The translations under genes and the position numbers were made by a program. 15,886 nucleotides of DNA from an uncultured bacterium (GTDB lineage Bacteria; Bacillota; Clostridia; Lachnospirales; Lachnospiraceae): the NCBI GenBank assembly GCA_937916345.1, contig CALFUE010000077.1, forward strand, positions 1 to 15,886, read 5' to 3'. Of the stretch, positions 1 to 7,342 are shown in pieces (within the stretch, counting starts at the first letter, position 1; every line of letters begins with the position of its first letter). The notes under the pieces were generated by a model. The model was not told where the DNA came from, did not search any database, and saw nothing but the letters and a program-made list of their open reading frames with translations.

Positions 1-1
1 C

Positions 2-334
2 ATGTGGAAGGAGACCGTCGAATACGGGTTCATGGTCCACTCCGCGTTCGATTATCTGATAACGTTCTTCATCCTCGCGTTCCTGGTGAAGAAATGTTCC
101 TCCGCCGCGAAATTCCACAAGCAGAAGATTTACTTCACGATGGCGTGCTTCTCTGCGGTCATGGTGATGAACTTGAGCTTCATGATTTTCGGAAGCGAAT
201 ACCGTTTTTCAGTCATATCATATGGATTGCTGACGTTGCTGATCCATGTGATTGGATTCTATGTCATGCCTCTCAAACTGAATTTGCGGATAAAAGGCAT
301 GATAGCCGAGGACATGAGCGACGCTGTGGTCTGA
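2..334 (+). CDS. Small or partial membrane protein of unknown function at window edge
   Basis: I do not recognise this 110-residue product. Three hydrophobic segments are visible, at about residues 14-30, 45-63 and 69-88, each followed by basic residues, so it is probably an integral membrane protein. It ends in a short polar tail (EDMSDAVV). The ATG lies at the second base of the window, so the ribosome binding site cannot be seen and the frame may continue upstream; this could be the C-terminus of a larger polytopic protein. Support for coding is the strong preference for G or C at third positions over the first 65 codons (TTC, GCG, GTC and TCC dominate). It is the only plus-strand gene, and its last 76 bases overlap the 3' end of the minus-strand TPR gene. 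Alternatively it is an open shadow frame, but no competing minus-strand gene covers bases 1-258. Confidence 0.5.
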   Translation: MWKETVEYGFMVHSAFDYLITFFILAFLVKKCSSAAKFHKQKIYFTMACFSAVMVMNLSFMIFGSEYRFSVISYGLLTLLIHVIGFYVMPLKLNLRIKGMIAEDMSDAVV

Positions 335-2313
335 GCAACAGTGGTGCGTTTCTTTTTTTTCTTTCTAGGCTTGTCCTCGTTTCGCTCGAATATCTCCGGC
401 GACAGGTCAAGCTTCGGAAGCTGTGTGGTCTCCTCCCTGACGGGAGCTATACCTATGGTATCCATTGTGACCGTGGGTTTTTCAGCCTTATCTATCACGA
501 CGGTCTCAACGGGTACTTCGTCTGTTTCGACTGCAGGGGCTGTTTCGTCAGTGGAGACTGTGTCCTGCGCATTTTCCAGGTCTTTGACCGGTTCTGCCGC
601 TGACTCTGTATCAGATTCTTTATTAGATACTACAGTCGTCTCATTTTCGGATCCTGCCTCAGTTTTCTTTTCAACCTCAGTCTCTGCTCTCCGGGCTTCT
701 TCAGGCTCTTCGTCATCAGCGTTTTCAAGAGCCAGATTTATGGGCTCAGTCTCTCTAAGCTCTGCCAGCAACTCCTCGTCAGCCGTCTCCACCTCTGTCA
801 CTTCGATCAGGGTGCTGTTCGGCTTGTCGGACATCTCCTGCTTGATCTTTTCCCATGCCTCGATGTGCTCGTTCATGCGCTGATTCAGATCCTTTTCAGC
901 GTCGGTGCCCACCGTCTCCTCAACAGCCTGTTCGTTCGCCTGTGACGCCTGTTCTCTGACCTCGGCTATATCCTCCTCGATAGTCTGATCCATCTCACGC
1001 TCGAGACTCTCTGTATTAACCCTGTCCTTGAACAGTGAGCCCAGATCCACCAGCTCTTGTGTATCGCCCGCAGGAACCTCGGGATCCTCCGGCACTTCAT
1101 CGATAACTTCAGGCTCCGGCTCTGTCACGGCGTCGGGATTATTGACCTGTACCAGCATCTCATCGACATTGATAGCCTCAGGTACTATGTTTGCCAGCTT
1201 GTCCACCAGCTCGCCCACCTCGACCATAGCGCGCTGCTTTGCAGCCGATAATTTCTCACTCTCGGCGATGGCCATAGCCTTTTCTGCGGCATTTTTGGTG
1301 TGCTGCCACTCAGCCATGATGTCCTCGATATTGAGCTGTCCTGTGATCTGGGGGACTCCGCCAGAAGAAGCCGGCATATCCAGTGCTATCTGTCCGTCAC
1401 TCTCCTCTTTGAGCAGCTCCTCGAAATTGACTTTCATTCGGTCATCGATCTCTTTGTCGCTCTCTATATATATCTCCTCTTTCTTCGGGAGCTTAAACTC
1501 ATCCACTGCCCTCGAGAGATAAGGAATATCATCAACCAGTTTTTTAATGGAAGTTCTGGAGCGATCCACCTCCTCAGGTTCCTTGGCATTCATGATGGAG
1601 AGGGTATTCTTTACGATCTCTCCCTGGAGGTTTCCAGTGTCAAATTTAGATTTATCTATTTGCTTCGGAGCTGCAAGTTCCTTTATTCCGTCCTTCTTTT
1701 CCTTTAAGGCCTTGTATTTAGCCTCCTGCTCCGGCTTCAGGGGCTGGTACATGAGCTTCAGCTCGAGAGCCTTCTCCACATACTCACCATCTCCGAACCA
1801 CAATATCAGCTCGTCGCAAGCCTTTACGCACTTCGTGACCTCTCCGGCCTTGTGGTAGAGATAGGCCAGCTCGTAGCTCCACTCCTCTGTATATTCCTGT
1901 TCTTTTAATTCCTCGAGTATTCTGATCTGAGAATTTATAGACTCACCCCTGGCTCGTGATATCTGAAGCGCCAAGATGTATTTATCGGTGTCGTGAGGCG
2001 CAATCTCCACAAACTCCCTGTAGTAATCCATAGCCGAATCGATATTGCCTGTCTTGACTGCTATCTCTGCAAGCTTGTAAACCACTTTTTTGCCGATGGG
2101 TGATCTGTCATAAGCCAGCAGCAGCAGGTCTATACTCTCGTCAAATCTGTCAGCCTGCTCATAAACCTCGGCCGCCAGCATGAGGGCGCCCATATTGCTT
2201 ACTTTCTTCCAATTGACGGTGTCGGCTATCTGGATCGCCGATTCGTACTTTCCCTCAGCAACCAGAGTCTTCATCTCATCAAATTTCAGCTTATACTCAT
2301 ATCTGTCCAACAT
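259..2313 (-). CDS. TPR-domain protein with acidic low-complexity C-terminus (possibly truncated)
   Basis: The protein has 684 residues. Residues 1 to about 195 form repeated helix pairs of TPR type (for example GKYESAIQIADTV, DRFDESIDLLLLAYDRSP, GNIDSAMDYYREFVEIAP, GEVTKCVKACDELILWF), a protein-protein interaction scaffold. A middle helical region follows, with a stretch reading ITGQLNIEDIMAEWQHT. Residues from about 400 to 650 are Glu-, Asp- and Val-rich low complexity with no fold that I recognise. The last 35 residues change abruptly to a Lys/Arg-rich segment (KPRKKKKKR) and a short Ser/Met-rich tail. There is no signal peptide, so it is probably cytoplasmic. ATG 2313 is preceded by AGAGGTG and by its own promoter. 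My recollection, not checked, is that many Lachnospiraceae relatives continue into a C-terminal P-loop ATPase domain; none is present here, and the sequence encoding the lysine run contains an eight-base homopolymer. Function unknown. Confidence 0.85.
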   Translation of the reverse strand: MLDRYEYKLKFDEMKTLVAEGKYESAIQIADTVNWKKVSNMGALMLAAEVYEQADRFDESIDLLLLAYDRSPIGKKVVYKLAEIAVKTGNIDSAMDYYREFVEIAPHDTDKYILALQISRARGESINSQIRILEELKEQEYTEEWSYELAYLYHKAGEVTKCVKACDELILWFGDGEYVEKALELKLMYQPLKPEQEAKYKALKEKKDGIKELAAPKQIDKSKFDTGNLQGEIVKNTLSIMNAKEPEEVDRSRTSIKKLVDDIPYLSRAVDEFKLPKKEEIYIESDKEIDDRMKVNFEELLKEESDGQIALDMPASSGGVPQITGQLNIEDIMAEWQHTKNAAEKAMAIAESEKLSAAKQRAMVEVGELVDKLANIVPEAINVDEMLVQVNNPDAVTEPEPEVIDEVPEDPEVPAGDTQELVDLGSLFKDRVNTESLEREMDQTIEEDIAEVREQASQANEQAVEETVGTDAEKDLNQRMNEHIEAWEKIKQEMSDKPNSTLIEVTEVETADEELLAELRETEPINLALENADDEEPEEARRAETEVEKKTEAGSENETTVVSNKESDTESAAEPVKDLENAQDTVSTDETAPAVETDEVPVETVVIDKAEKPTVTMDTIGIAPVREETTQLPKLDLSPEIFERNEDKPRKKKKKRTTVAQTTASLMSSAIMPFIRKFSLRGMT

Positions 2314-2346
2314 GACACCTCTGAAACTAAAAATCTAATCCATATA

Positions 2347-2375
2347 ATTCTATTATATTTGATTTTCAGTGTCAA
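2347..2375 (-). promoter_or_regulatory. Sigma-A promoter for the TPR gene
   Basis: On the minus strand TTGACA (2375-2370) is followed after exactly 17 bases by TAGAAT (2352-2347), which is a perfect -35 and a five-of-six -10 for the housekeeping sigma factor. The -10 ends 33 bases before the TPR start codon, leaving a leader of about 25 bases with an AGAGGTG ribosome binding site. The TGA stop codon of the upstream AI-2E transporter gene is part of the -35 hexamer. I see no terminator between the two genes, so readthrough from upstream is also possible. Confidence 0.75.
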
Positions 2376-3748
2376 CTTTTGGGCTTTCTTTTTTGGGATG
2401 CTTTCTTCTGAAAGCGCCTCTTACGACCGACGCAGTTCATCAGCTCCTCTTCACGTTTCCTTCTCTTCTCGTCATAGACGAAGGCGCCGGTCTCCTGATC
2501 CACCTGCTCCACATAGGTAAATTCCAGAGAAGAAACCTTCAGATCCTTCTCGCTAATATGATAGTCCACTATTCTCTTAACTATGTAGTATATCGAGGCA
2601 AAGACCGGCACTCCGAACAGCATTCCTATAAATCCGAACATGGAGCCGCCCCCCAGTATCGAGGTGATAACCCAAAAGGATGAAAGTCCCGTGGAATCGC
2701 CTAAAATCTTTGGTCCTATGATATTTCCGTCAATCTGCTGGAGCACCAGTATGAATATCAGAAAATAGAGGCCATAAAGTGGATCAGTGAAAACGATCAG
2801 TATAAAGCTCGGTATAGCGCCTATGAAAGGCCCGAAGAAGGGTATGATATTTGTCACACCCACGACCACGCTCACTATCGGCGTGTAGGGCATGCGGACT
2901 ATAGAGCATACCACGAAACAGATCAACCCGATCATGACGGAATCTATCACCTTTCCCACGATAAAACCGCTGAATATCTCGTTACACTTGTGGAGTATCT
3001 CTACTACCAAATTCGCAGGCCTTACGGGCATTGCGGCGTATATAATTTTTTTCGCCTGACCCTCAAACCTGTTCTTTTCGTTGAGTACATAGATGGCCAC
3101 AATTATACCGATCAGGAAATCCACCACCACCTTTATCACACCAAAAACACTTCCGGTCAGGGTTGCGGCATACTTACCAACCTCGTCGAAGACATAGGTC
3201 TTTAACCACTCCACAATGGTGCCTCCGCCTGTCTTTATCGCGGTGTCCACATCCGAGGGTATAGTGTTTCTGATGATGTCAAAGCCTCGCAGCCAGGTAA
3301 TGAGGCTGTCCACATTGACATAAAAATTGTCCACAAATGTCTTACCGCTGGTAACAATGGCGGGAACCAGCATTACACAGATCAGCACGATAAAAACCAC
3401 ACTGATCAGAACGGTCACTACTGCAGAGAGCATCCTCACTCTCCCAAAGGTCTTTTGATAGTTCAGTGTCCTCGGCAGAAATATCCTGTCAAAGAAGTAT
3501 TCTATCCGCCGCATCACAGGATTCAGCAGATAGCCCCAGATCAACCCAACAAAAACGGGGCGCAGCGCGGTAAAAAGCTTTGTAAAGAAATCCGCGATAT
3601 CGCTCGATCTGAAAAGCAGAAAGACGATGAAAATACCGGCTGTAAATGTGAACAGAACAAGAAGGGCGATGGGCAGATGCTTCTTCATTACTGTCCATCC
3701 CCACCAGGGTTTATATTCATGATTGTTTTGCTTATCCTCGAGATCCAT
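2372..3748 (-). CDS. AI-2E family (YtvI/PerM-like) membrane transporter
   Basis: The 458-residue protein matches the AI-2E exporter family (PF01594) in layout. It has an N-terminal hydrophobic pair (from about residue 27, IALLVLFTFTAGIFIVFLLF, and FVGLIWGYLLNPVMRRIE), a long helical middle domain, and a C-terminal membrane block with the family-typical stretch NIIGPKILGDSTGLSSFWV followed by a glycine-rich segment and FGVPVFASIYYIVKR. Members are proposed to export small molecules such as autoinducer-2 or to work as ion-coupled antiporters, and the substrate cannot be read from sequence. The C-terminal 45 residues are cytoplasmic and strongly basic (KRRKREEE, KKASQKRKPKS). Start ATG 3748 has AGGAGA about 11 bases upstream, and that motif is formed by the last codons and stop of the hydratase gene, so the two genes are probably co-transcribed and translationally coupled. 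Confidence 0.88.
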   Translation of the reverse strand: MDLEDKQNNHEYKPWWGWTVMKKHLPIALLVLFTFTAGIFIVFLLFRSSDIADFFTKLFTALRPVFVGLIWGYLLNPVMRRIEYFFDRIFLPRTLNYQKTFGRVRMLSAVVTVLISVVFIVLICVMLVPAIVTSGKTFVDNFYVNVDSLITWLRGFDIIRNTIPSDVDTAIKTGGGTIVEWLKTYVFDEVGKYAATLTGSVFGVIKVVVDFLIGIIVAIYVLNEKNRFEGQAKKIIYAAMPVRPANLVVEILHKCNEIFSGFIVGKVIDSVMIGLICFVVCSIVRMPYTPIVSVVVGVTNIIPFFGPFIGAIPSFILIVFTDPLYGLYFLIFILVLQQIDGNIIGPKILGDSTGLSSFWVITSILGGGSMFGFIGMLFGVPVFASIYYIVKRIVDYHISEKDLKVSSLEFTYVEQVDQETGAFVYDEKRRKREEELMNCVGRKRRFQKKASQKRKPKS

Positions 3749-3756
3749 TAAAAAAA

Positions 3757-5985
3757 TTATCTCCTGTTATAATTGATTAGACAACCCTTGAGGATTATCT
3801 GTCTCTCCTCGTCCGTCAGTGCACCGAGGGTCATCTCAAACTCCCTCAATGCTCCGCCGTGGACAGCAAAGGCCTTTATCCTATCCTCCTTGTTCTCCAC
3901 AGCGGCTCTGATGCCAGGCAGCCAGATGTAATCCATCAGGGCAAAGGGCAGATCCCCCTCGATGATAAGGGGTAGCATGCCCCAGTTTATCAGGTTACTC
4001 CTGTAGCGCTTGGTGGCGTACTCTCTGGCGATATTCGCCCAGCCTCCCAGCACCTTCTGACAGGAAGCTGCCTGCTCTCTAGCCGAGCCGTCTCCTGGCT
4101 TCTCAGCGAATATGACTGAGCCGATGCCGAAATTCTCATGGTTTGCATCGGGAAATTTCTCCTTTATAGCGGGCATCACATTACCCAGCTCTTTTAGTGC
4201 CTTGCAGGGCTTTCTGCCTACGAGGCGCTCATTCTCAGCAGCCTGTACCTCCTTTGCCCTGGATACATATTCAGGCACTTTTCTGGAGAGTGTAAACTCC
4301 GCCAACCCTAAAGGGTTCGAGCGATATGACGAGGTCTCTCCCGAGGGTATGAGCTCATCAGTGGTGGTCACGGGGTCATGGATCTCAGCCACCACTTTGA
4401 GCAGCAGATTCTCTGTCAACGGGCTCATTGCAGGCCAGTCTTTGATATTTGGACCCAGCACTACGGGCGCGCTCTCGTCCGCCACCCCCTTTGAGTCAAA
4501 GACTCTTGCAGCATATATGCTGCTGTCAAAGAAATATTTGTAACCCTTGATCTCACAGTCCAGCTCGGTTGCTGCGGTGAGGAAACCCTGGTTTGCGGCT
4601 GTTGCGGCTATGGATCTGGCATCCATCAGAGCGACTGACGCCACCTGCCCGTTCTGAACCTTTGAGCCCTCTCTGTTAGGGAAATTTCTGGTGGAATGTC
4701 TGATGGATAAGCCGTTGTTTGAGGGCGTGTCTCCCGCTCCGAAGCAGGGGCCGCAAAACGCCGTTTTTATTACCGCTCCGGCTCCGATAAGCTTTACTGC
4801 TTCGCCATTCTTCACCAGCTCCATATATATGGGCATAGACGCCGGGTACACACTCAGCGTGAACTCATTATTTCCGATGCTCCTACCGTCCAGGATATCC
4901 GCTGCGGCGCAGAGATTCTCGAATCCACCACCGGCGCAGCCCGCTATTATACCCTGGTCCACATAGAGCTTTCCGTCTCTCACCTTGCTCTTCAGGTCGA
5001 AGTTCACATCATCGCCAAAGCTTACCTTTGCGCGCTTTTCGCACTCATCTAAGACATCAAGGAGATTTCTCTTCACATCCTCTATGGCGTAGGCATGGCT
5101 TGGGTGGAAGGGCATTGCGATCATCGGCTTTATCTCCGAAAGGTCTATCTCGATGCAGCCATCGTAGTAAGCGCCGCTTTCCGCCGCGAGCTCCTTGTAA
5201 CATTCCTTTCTGCCATGTATATCGTACCACTCCTCAACCCTTCCGTCAGTAGCCCATACCGATGAAAGGCAGGTGGTCTCCGTGGTCATAACATCAATGC
5301 CGATCCTCTCGTCCACAGAGAGATTCTTCACTCCGGGACCGACAAACTCCATGACCTTGTTCTTGACATAACCCTTCTCGAAAACCGCTCCGATGAGCGC
5401 GATTGCCACATCCTGCGGACCAACGCCCTTCTGCAGCTCGCCCTTGAGATAAACCGCCACTACGCCCGGCATGTTGATGTCGTAGGTCTGTGACAGGAGC
5501 TGCTTTACCAGTTCGGGTCCGCCCTCTCCCACGGCCATGGTTCCAAGAGCGCCATATCTGGTGTGGGAATCCGAGCCCAGGATCATGGCGCCGCACTCTG
5601 CCATCATCTCTCTGGCATACTGATGGATAACCGCCTGATGAGGGGGCACATAGACTCCGCCGTAATGCTTTGCACAGGAGAGACCAAACATATGGTCATC
5701 CTCGTTTATCGTACCGCCCACTGCGCAAAGAGAGTTATGGCAGTTCGTCAGCACATAGGGTATCGGAAATTTCTCGAGACCCGAAGCTCTGGCCGTCTGT
5801 ATTATTCCCACAAAGGTTATATCATGGCTGATCAGCTTGTCAAATTTTATCCTCAAATCGGTCATGGAATCAGATATATTATGTGACTTCAAGATACCAT
5901 AGGCAATGGTCTTTTCCCTGTCTCCTTCAGATGCCTCGATTATGGTGTCTCCGGATATCACTACTCCGCTGTCGTACAGTTTCAT
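3757..5985 (-). CDS. Aconitase-superfamily [4Fe-4S] hydratase
   Basis: The product has 742 residues in the usual aconitase order: three cluster-binding domains, a linker, and a C-terminal swivel domain. Cluster ligands are visible as Cys350 (AGCAGG) and Cys411/Cys414 (FCGPCFG). Substrate-site motifs include GSDSHT (138-142), TRNFPNREG (432-440) and GDGSAREQAA (631-640), followed by the family-typical SNLINWGMLPL. It should interconvert a hydroxy tricarboxylate with its dehydrated form in the cytosol. Several positions differ from classical aconitase: NCHNS (81-85) stands where an Asp-His pair is expected, and SAREQ replaces SSREH. It may therefore be a divergent 'hydratase' rather than a citrate aconitase. 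I chose ATG 5985 over ATG 6000, because GAGGAG lies 7 bases upstream of 5985 and the earlier ATG has no ribosome binding site. It follows the coiled-coil gene by 15 bases. Confidence 0.88.
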   Translation of the reverse strand: MKLYDSGVVISGDTIIEASEGDREKTIAYGILKSHNISDSMTDLRIKFDKLISHDITFVGIIQTARASGLEKFPIPYVLTNCHNSLCAVGGTINEDDHMFGLSCAKHYGGVYVPPHQAVIHQYAREMMAECGAMILGSDSHTRYGALGTMAVGEGGPELVKQLLSQTYDINMPGVVAVYLKGELQKGVGPQDVAIALIGAVFEKGYVKNKVMEFVGPGVKNLSVDERIGIDVMTTETTCLSSVWATDGRVEEWYDIHGRKECYKELAAESGAYYDGCIEIDLSEIKPMIAMPFHPSHAYAIEDVKRNLLDVLDECEKRAKVSFGDDVNFDLKSKVRDGKLYVDQGIIAGCAGGGFENLCAAADILDGRSIGNNEFTLSVYPASMPIYMELVKNGEAVKLIGAGAVIKTAFCGPCFGAGDTPSNNGLSIRHSTRNFPNREGSKVQNGQVASVALMDARSIAATAANQGFLTAATELDCEIKGYKYFFDSSIYAARVFDSKGVADESAPVVLGPNIKDWPAMSPLTENLLLKVVAEIHDPVTTTDELIPSGETSSYRSNPLGLAEFTLSRKVPEYVSRAKEVQAAENERLVGRKPCKALKELGNVMPAIKEKFPDANHENFGIGSVIFAEKPGDGSAREQAASCQKVLGGWANIAREYATKRYRSNLINWGMLPLIIEGDLPFALMDYIWLPGIRAAVENKEDRIKAFAVHGGALREFEMTLGALTDEERQIILKGCLINYNRR

Positions 5986-5992
5986 GTCTCTT

Positions 5993-5998
5993 CTCCTC
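5993..5998 (-). promoter_or_regulatory. Ribosome binding site deciding the hydratase start
   Basis: GAGGAG on the minus strand ends 7 bases before ATG 5985. The upstream in-frame ATG at 6000 directly abuts the TAG of the preceding gene and lies before this motif, so it is unlikely to be used. Confidence 0.7.
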
Positions 5999-6000
5999 AT

Positions 6001-6837
6001 CTATTTTTTGAACAGTGAAAAGCTTTTTTTCGGCTTTTTTCCTTTTTCCAGCTCCTGCTCCTCAAACTCTCTGTCCAGCTCCTCGGACATACGTGCCAAC
6101 TCCTCCTCACTGAAGACAGTCTCTACCATATCATCATCAGCTTCCTCGGAAGTATCTTCTGTTTCTCTGCCGGGTATGGCATCCGACGCTTTGTTCCCTT
6201 CCTTATCCTTCTTCTTGTCGTCCTCCTCTGGAACTTCTAAACCATGTTCCTTAAAGTATTCTTTGTTTATCTTAATTTCTGTTTTAACATCCGCGAATTG
6301 TGCTCTCTCGTTCTGTCCGCCGAATTTTGTCTTGTACAGATCCTTCTCCCTCTGGATTTCCTTATTTCTCTCCTCGATGAGCATCAGATACTTACTGGTG
6401 TCCACCAGATTCTGGAGCTGACTCTTTAATTCCAGCTGATTATCCTTTATGATCTTGCGGCGCTGATCCATGTCATCCACCAGCCGGTGATGCACTCCTT
6501 CTATCTCTTCGGATGCCTCGTTCAGTATGGTCTGCAGGTGCGTCAATGCCTCATCGGTATACATGATGGAGGCCGCGTACACATCCTCTGCCTTGCGCTG
6601 AGCATCCAGGAGCACCTTGTCAGCCTGCTTTTTCGCCTCGCGCTGAGCCCTGTCTCTGGACTGCTTCGTCAGCTCATACTCGTCCATGATCTCGTAAATG
6701 CTGGCGTTCAACCGGTCTATCAAGGCAAAGATCTCCGTCTTGCTGACGATTATTCTGTCTCCGTTATAACTCTCCGACTTTGAGATCAGCACATGCATAT
6801 CTCTCAATACTCTTTCAAGTCTGTCCTGTGCACTCAT
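6001..6837 (-). CDS. Coiled-coil cytoplasmic protein, ATP-synthase-b/DivIVA-like, function unknown
   Basis: The 278-residue protein begins with a conserved-looking head (DRLERVLRDMHVLI, then KTEIFALIDRLNASIYEIMDEYE). Residues about 60 to 170 are a long charged helix rich in Ala, Glu, Lys, Arg and Gln (QREAKKQADKVLLDAQRKAE), resembling the stalk of ATP synthase subunit b or V-type subunit E/H. This matches a widespread clostridial family often labelled only 'ATPase' or DivIVA-like. From residue 205 it is a highly acidic, low-complexity linker, closing with KKPKKSFSLFKK. There is no transmembrane helix, so it should be soluble or peripherally membrane bound. Despite the resemblance it is not an ATP synthase subunit, since the operon already has a complete set. 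ATG 6837 has GAGG seven bases upstream. It heads a tight cluster with the hydratase and AI-2E genes. Confidence 0.8.
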   Translation of the reverse strand: MSAQDRLERVLRDMHVLISKSESYNGDRIIVSKTEIFALIDRLNASIYEIMDEYELTKQSRDRAQREAKKQADKVLLDAQRKAEDVYAASIMYTDEALTHLQTILNEASEEIEGVHHRLVDDMDQRRKIIKDNQLELKSQLQNLVDTSKYLMLIEERNKEIQREKDLYKTKFGGQNERAQFADVKTEIKINKEYFKEHGLEVPEEDDKKKDKEGNKASDAIPGRETEDTSEEADDDMVETVFSEEELARMSEELDREFEEQELEKGKKPKKSFSLFKK

Positions 6838-6890
6838 TTTATATCCTCATCACTCCTTTCAAACTTAAGTAATAGCATGATTTTATGCAG

Positions 6891-6918
6891 AAAAAGGGGC
6901 GTCACCTTCGGACCCCCC
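6891..6918 (-). terminator. Rho-independent terminator after atpC
   Basis: On the minus strand GGGGGGTCC, a short loop and TGACGCCCC are followed directly by TTTTT. The stem is four G-C pairs, a G/G mismatch, then three further pairs. It starts 7 bases after the atpC stop codon, so it plausibly closes the ATP synthase operon and separates it from the coiled-coil gene. The mismatch makes it a moderate terminator, and some readthrough is possible. Confidence 0.65.
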
Positions 6919-6924
6919 TGAATA

Positions 6925-7341
6925 CTACCCCTTTATGTTTATTCGAACCAGTGATTTCTGAAGCGCGAGTTCCGCTCTCATAATGTCCGTTTCGGGTCGC
7001 TTATCTGCCAGACGCTTCTTCGCCCTCTCCATGGCGGCCTTTGCTCTGTCTACGTCAATCTCGTCAGGCCATTCCGCCATCTCCGCGAGTATCGTAACCT
7101 TGTCGCCCAAAATCTCGGCAAAACCCGTATGTACCGCAGCTTTTCTCTTCTGCTCCTCGCCCCCGTGGATTGTGATGGTGACAATACCGGGGGAGAGAAC
7201 GGTAGTCAATGGGATGTGGTTTTTATAGACACCTATCTCACCCTCTGTGGTATTAAATTCGATCATCTCGGCCTGACCCTGATAAAAGATCCTGTCAGGG
7301 GTGATGATCTCTACATCGAAATTTCTGCTTTCATCTGCCAT
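6925..7341 (-). CDS. atpC: F1Fo ATP synthase epsilon subunit
   Basis: The 138-residue subunit forms part of the central stalk with gamma and inhibits ATP hydrolysis. The N-terminal beta-sandwich is clear (FDVEIITPDRIFYQGQAEMI, EGEIGVYKNHIPL, HTGFAEILGDKVTIL), followed by the C-terminal helical hairpin. The hairpin begins with IDVDRAKAAMERAKKRL. Its IDxxRA pattern matches the ATP-binding motif described for Bacillus PS3 epsilon, so an ATP-sensing up/down switch is plausible here. Length is normal for the full two-domain form. The ATG overlaps nothing but lies one base after the atpD TGA, with AAGG in the end of atpD as a weak ribosome binding site, which points to translational coupling. It is the last gene of the operon before the terminator. 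Confidence 0.97.
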   Translation of the reverse strand: MADESRNFDVEIITPDRIFYQGQAEMIEFNTTEGEIGVYKNHIPLTTVLSPGIVTITIHGGEEQKRKAAVHTGFAEILGDKVTILAEMAEWPDEIDVDRAKAAMERAKKRLADKRPETDIMRAELALQKSLVRINIKG

Positions 7342-7342
7342 A

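Noticed and set aside
4..603. 199-residue plus-strand open frame across the left end
   Set aside because: It is a second frame over the edge membrane-protein frame and antisense to the TPR gene. Composition is Arg/Cys/His-rich without domain-like pattern, typical of a shadow.
6838..6890. Promoter for the coiled-coil gene (TGCATAAAAT, TATTAC and similar)
   Set aside because: No -10-like hexamer has an acceptable -35 at 16 to 18 bases. Expression may come from readthrough or from a weak promoter that I cannot call.
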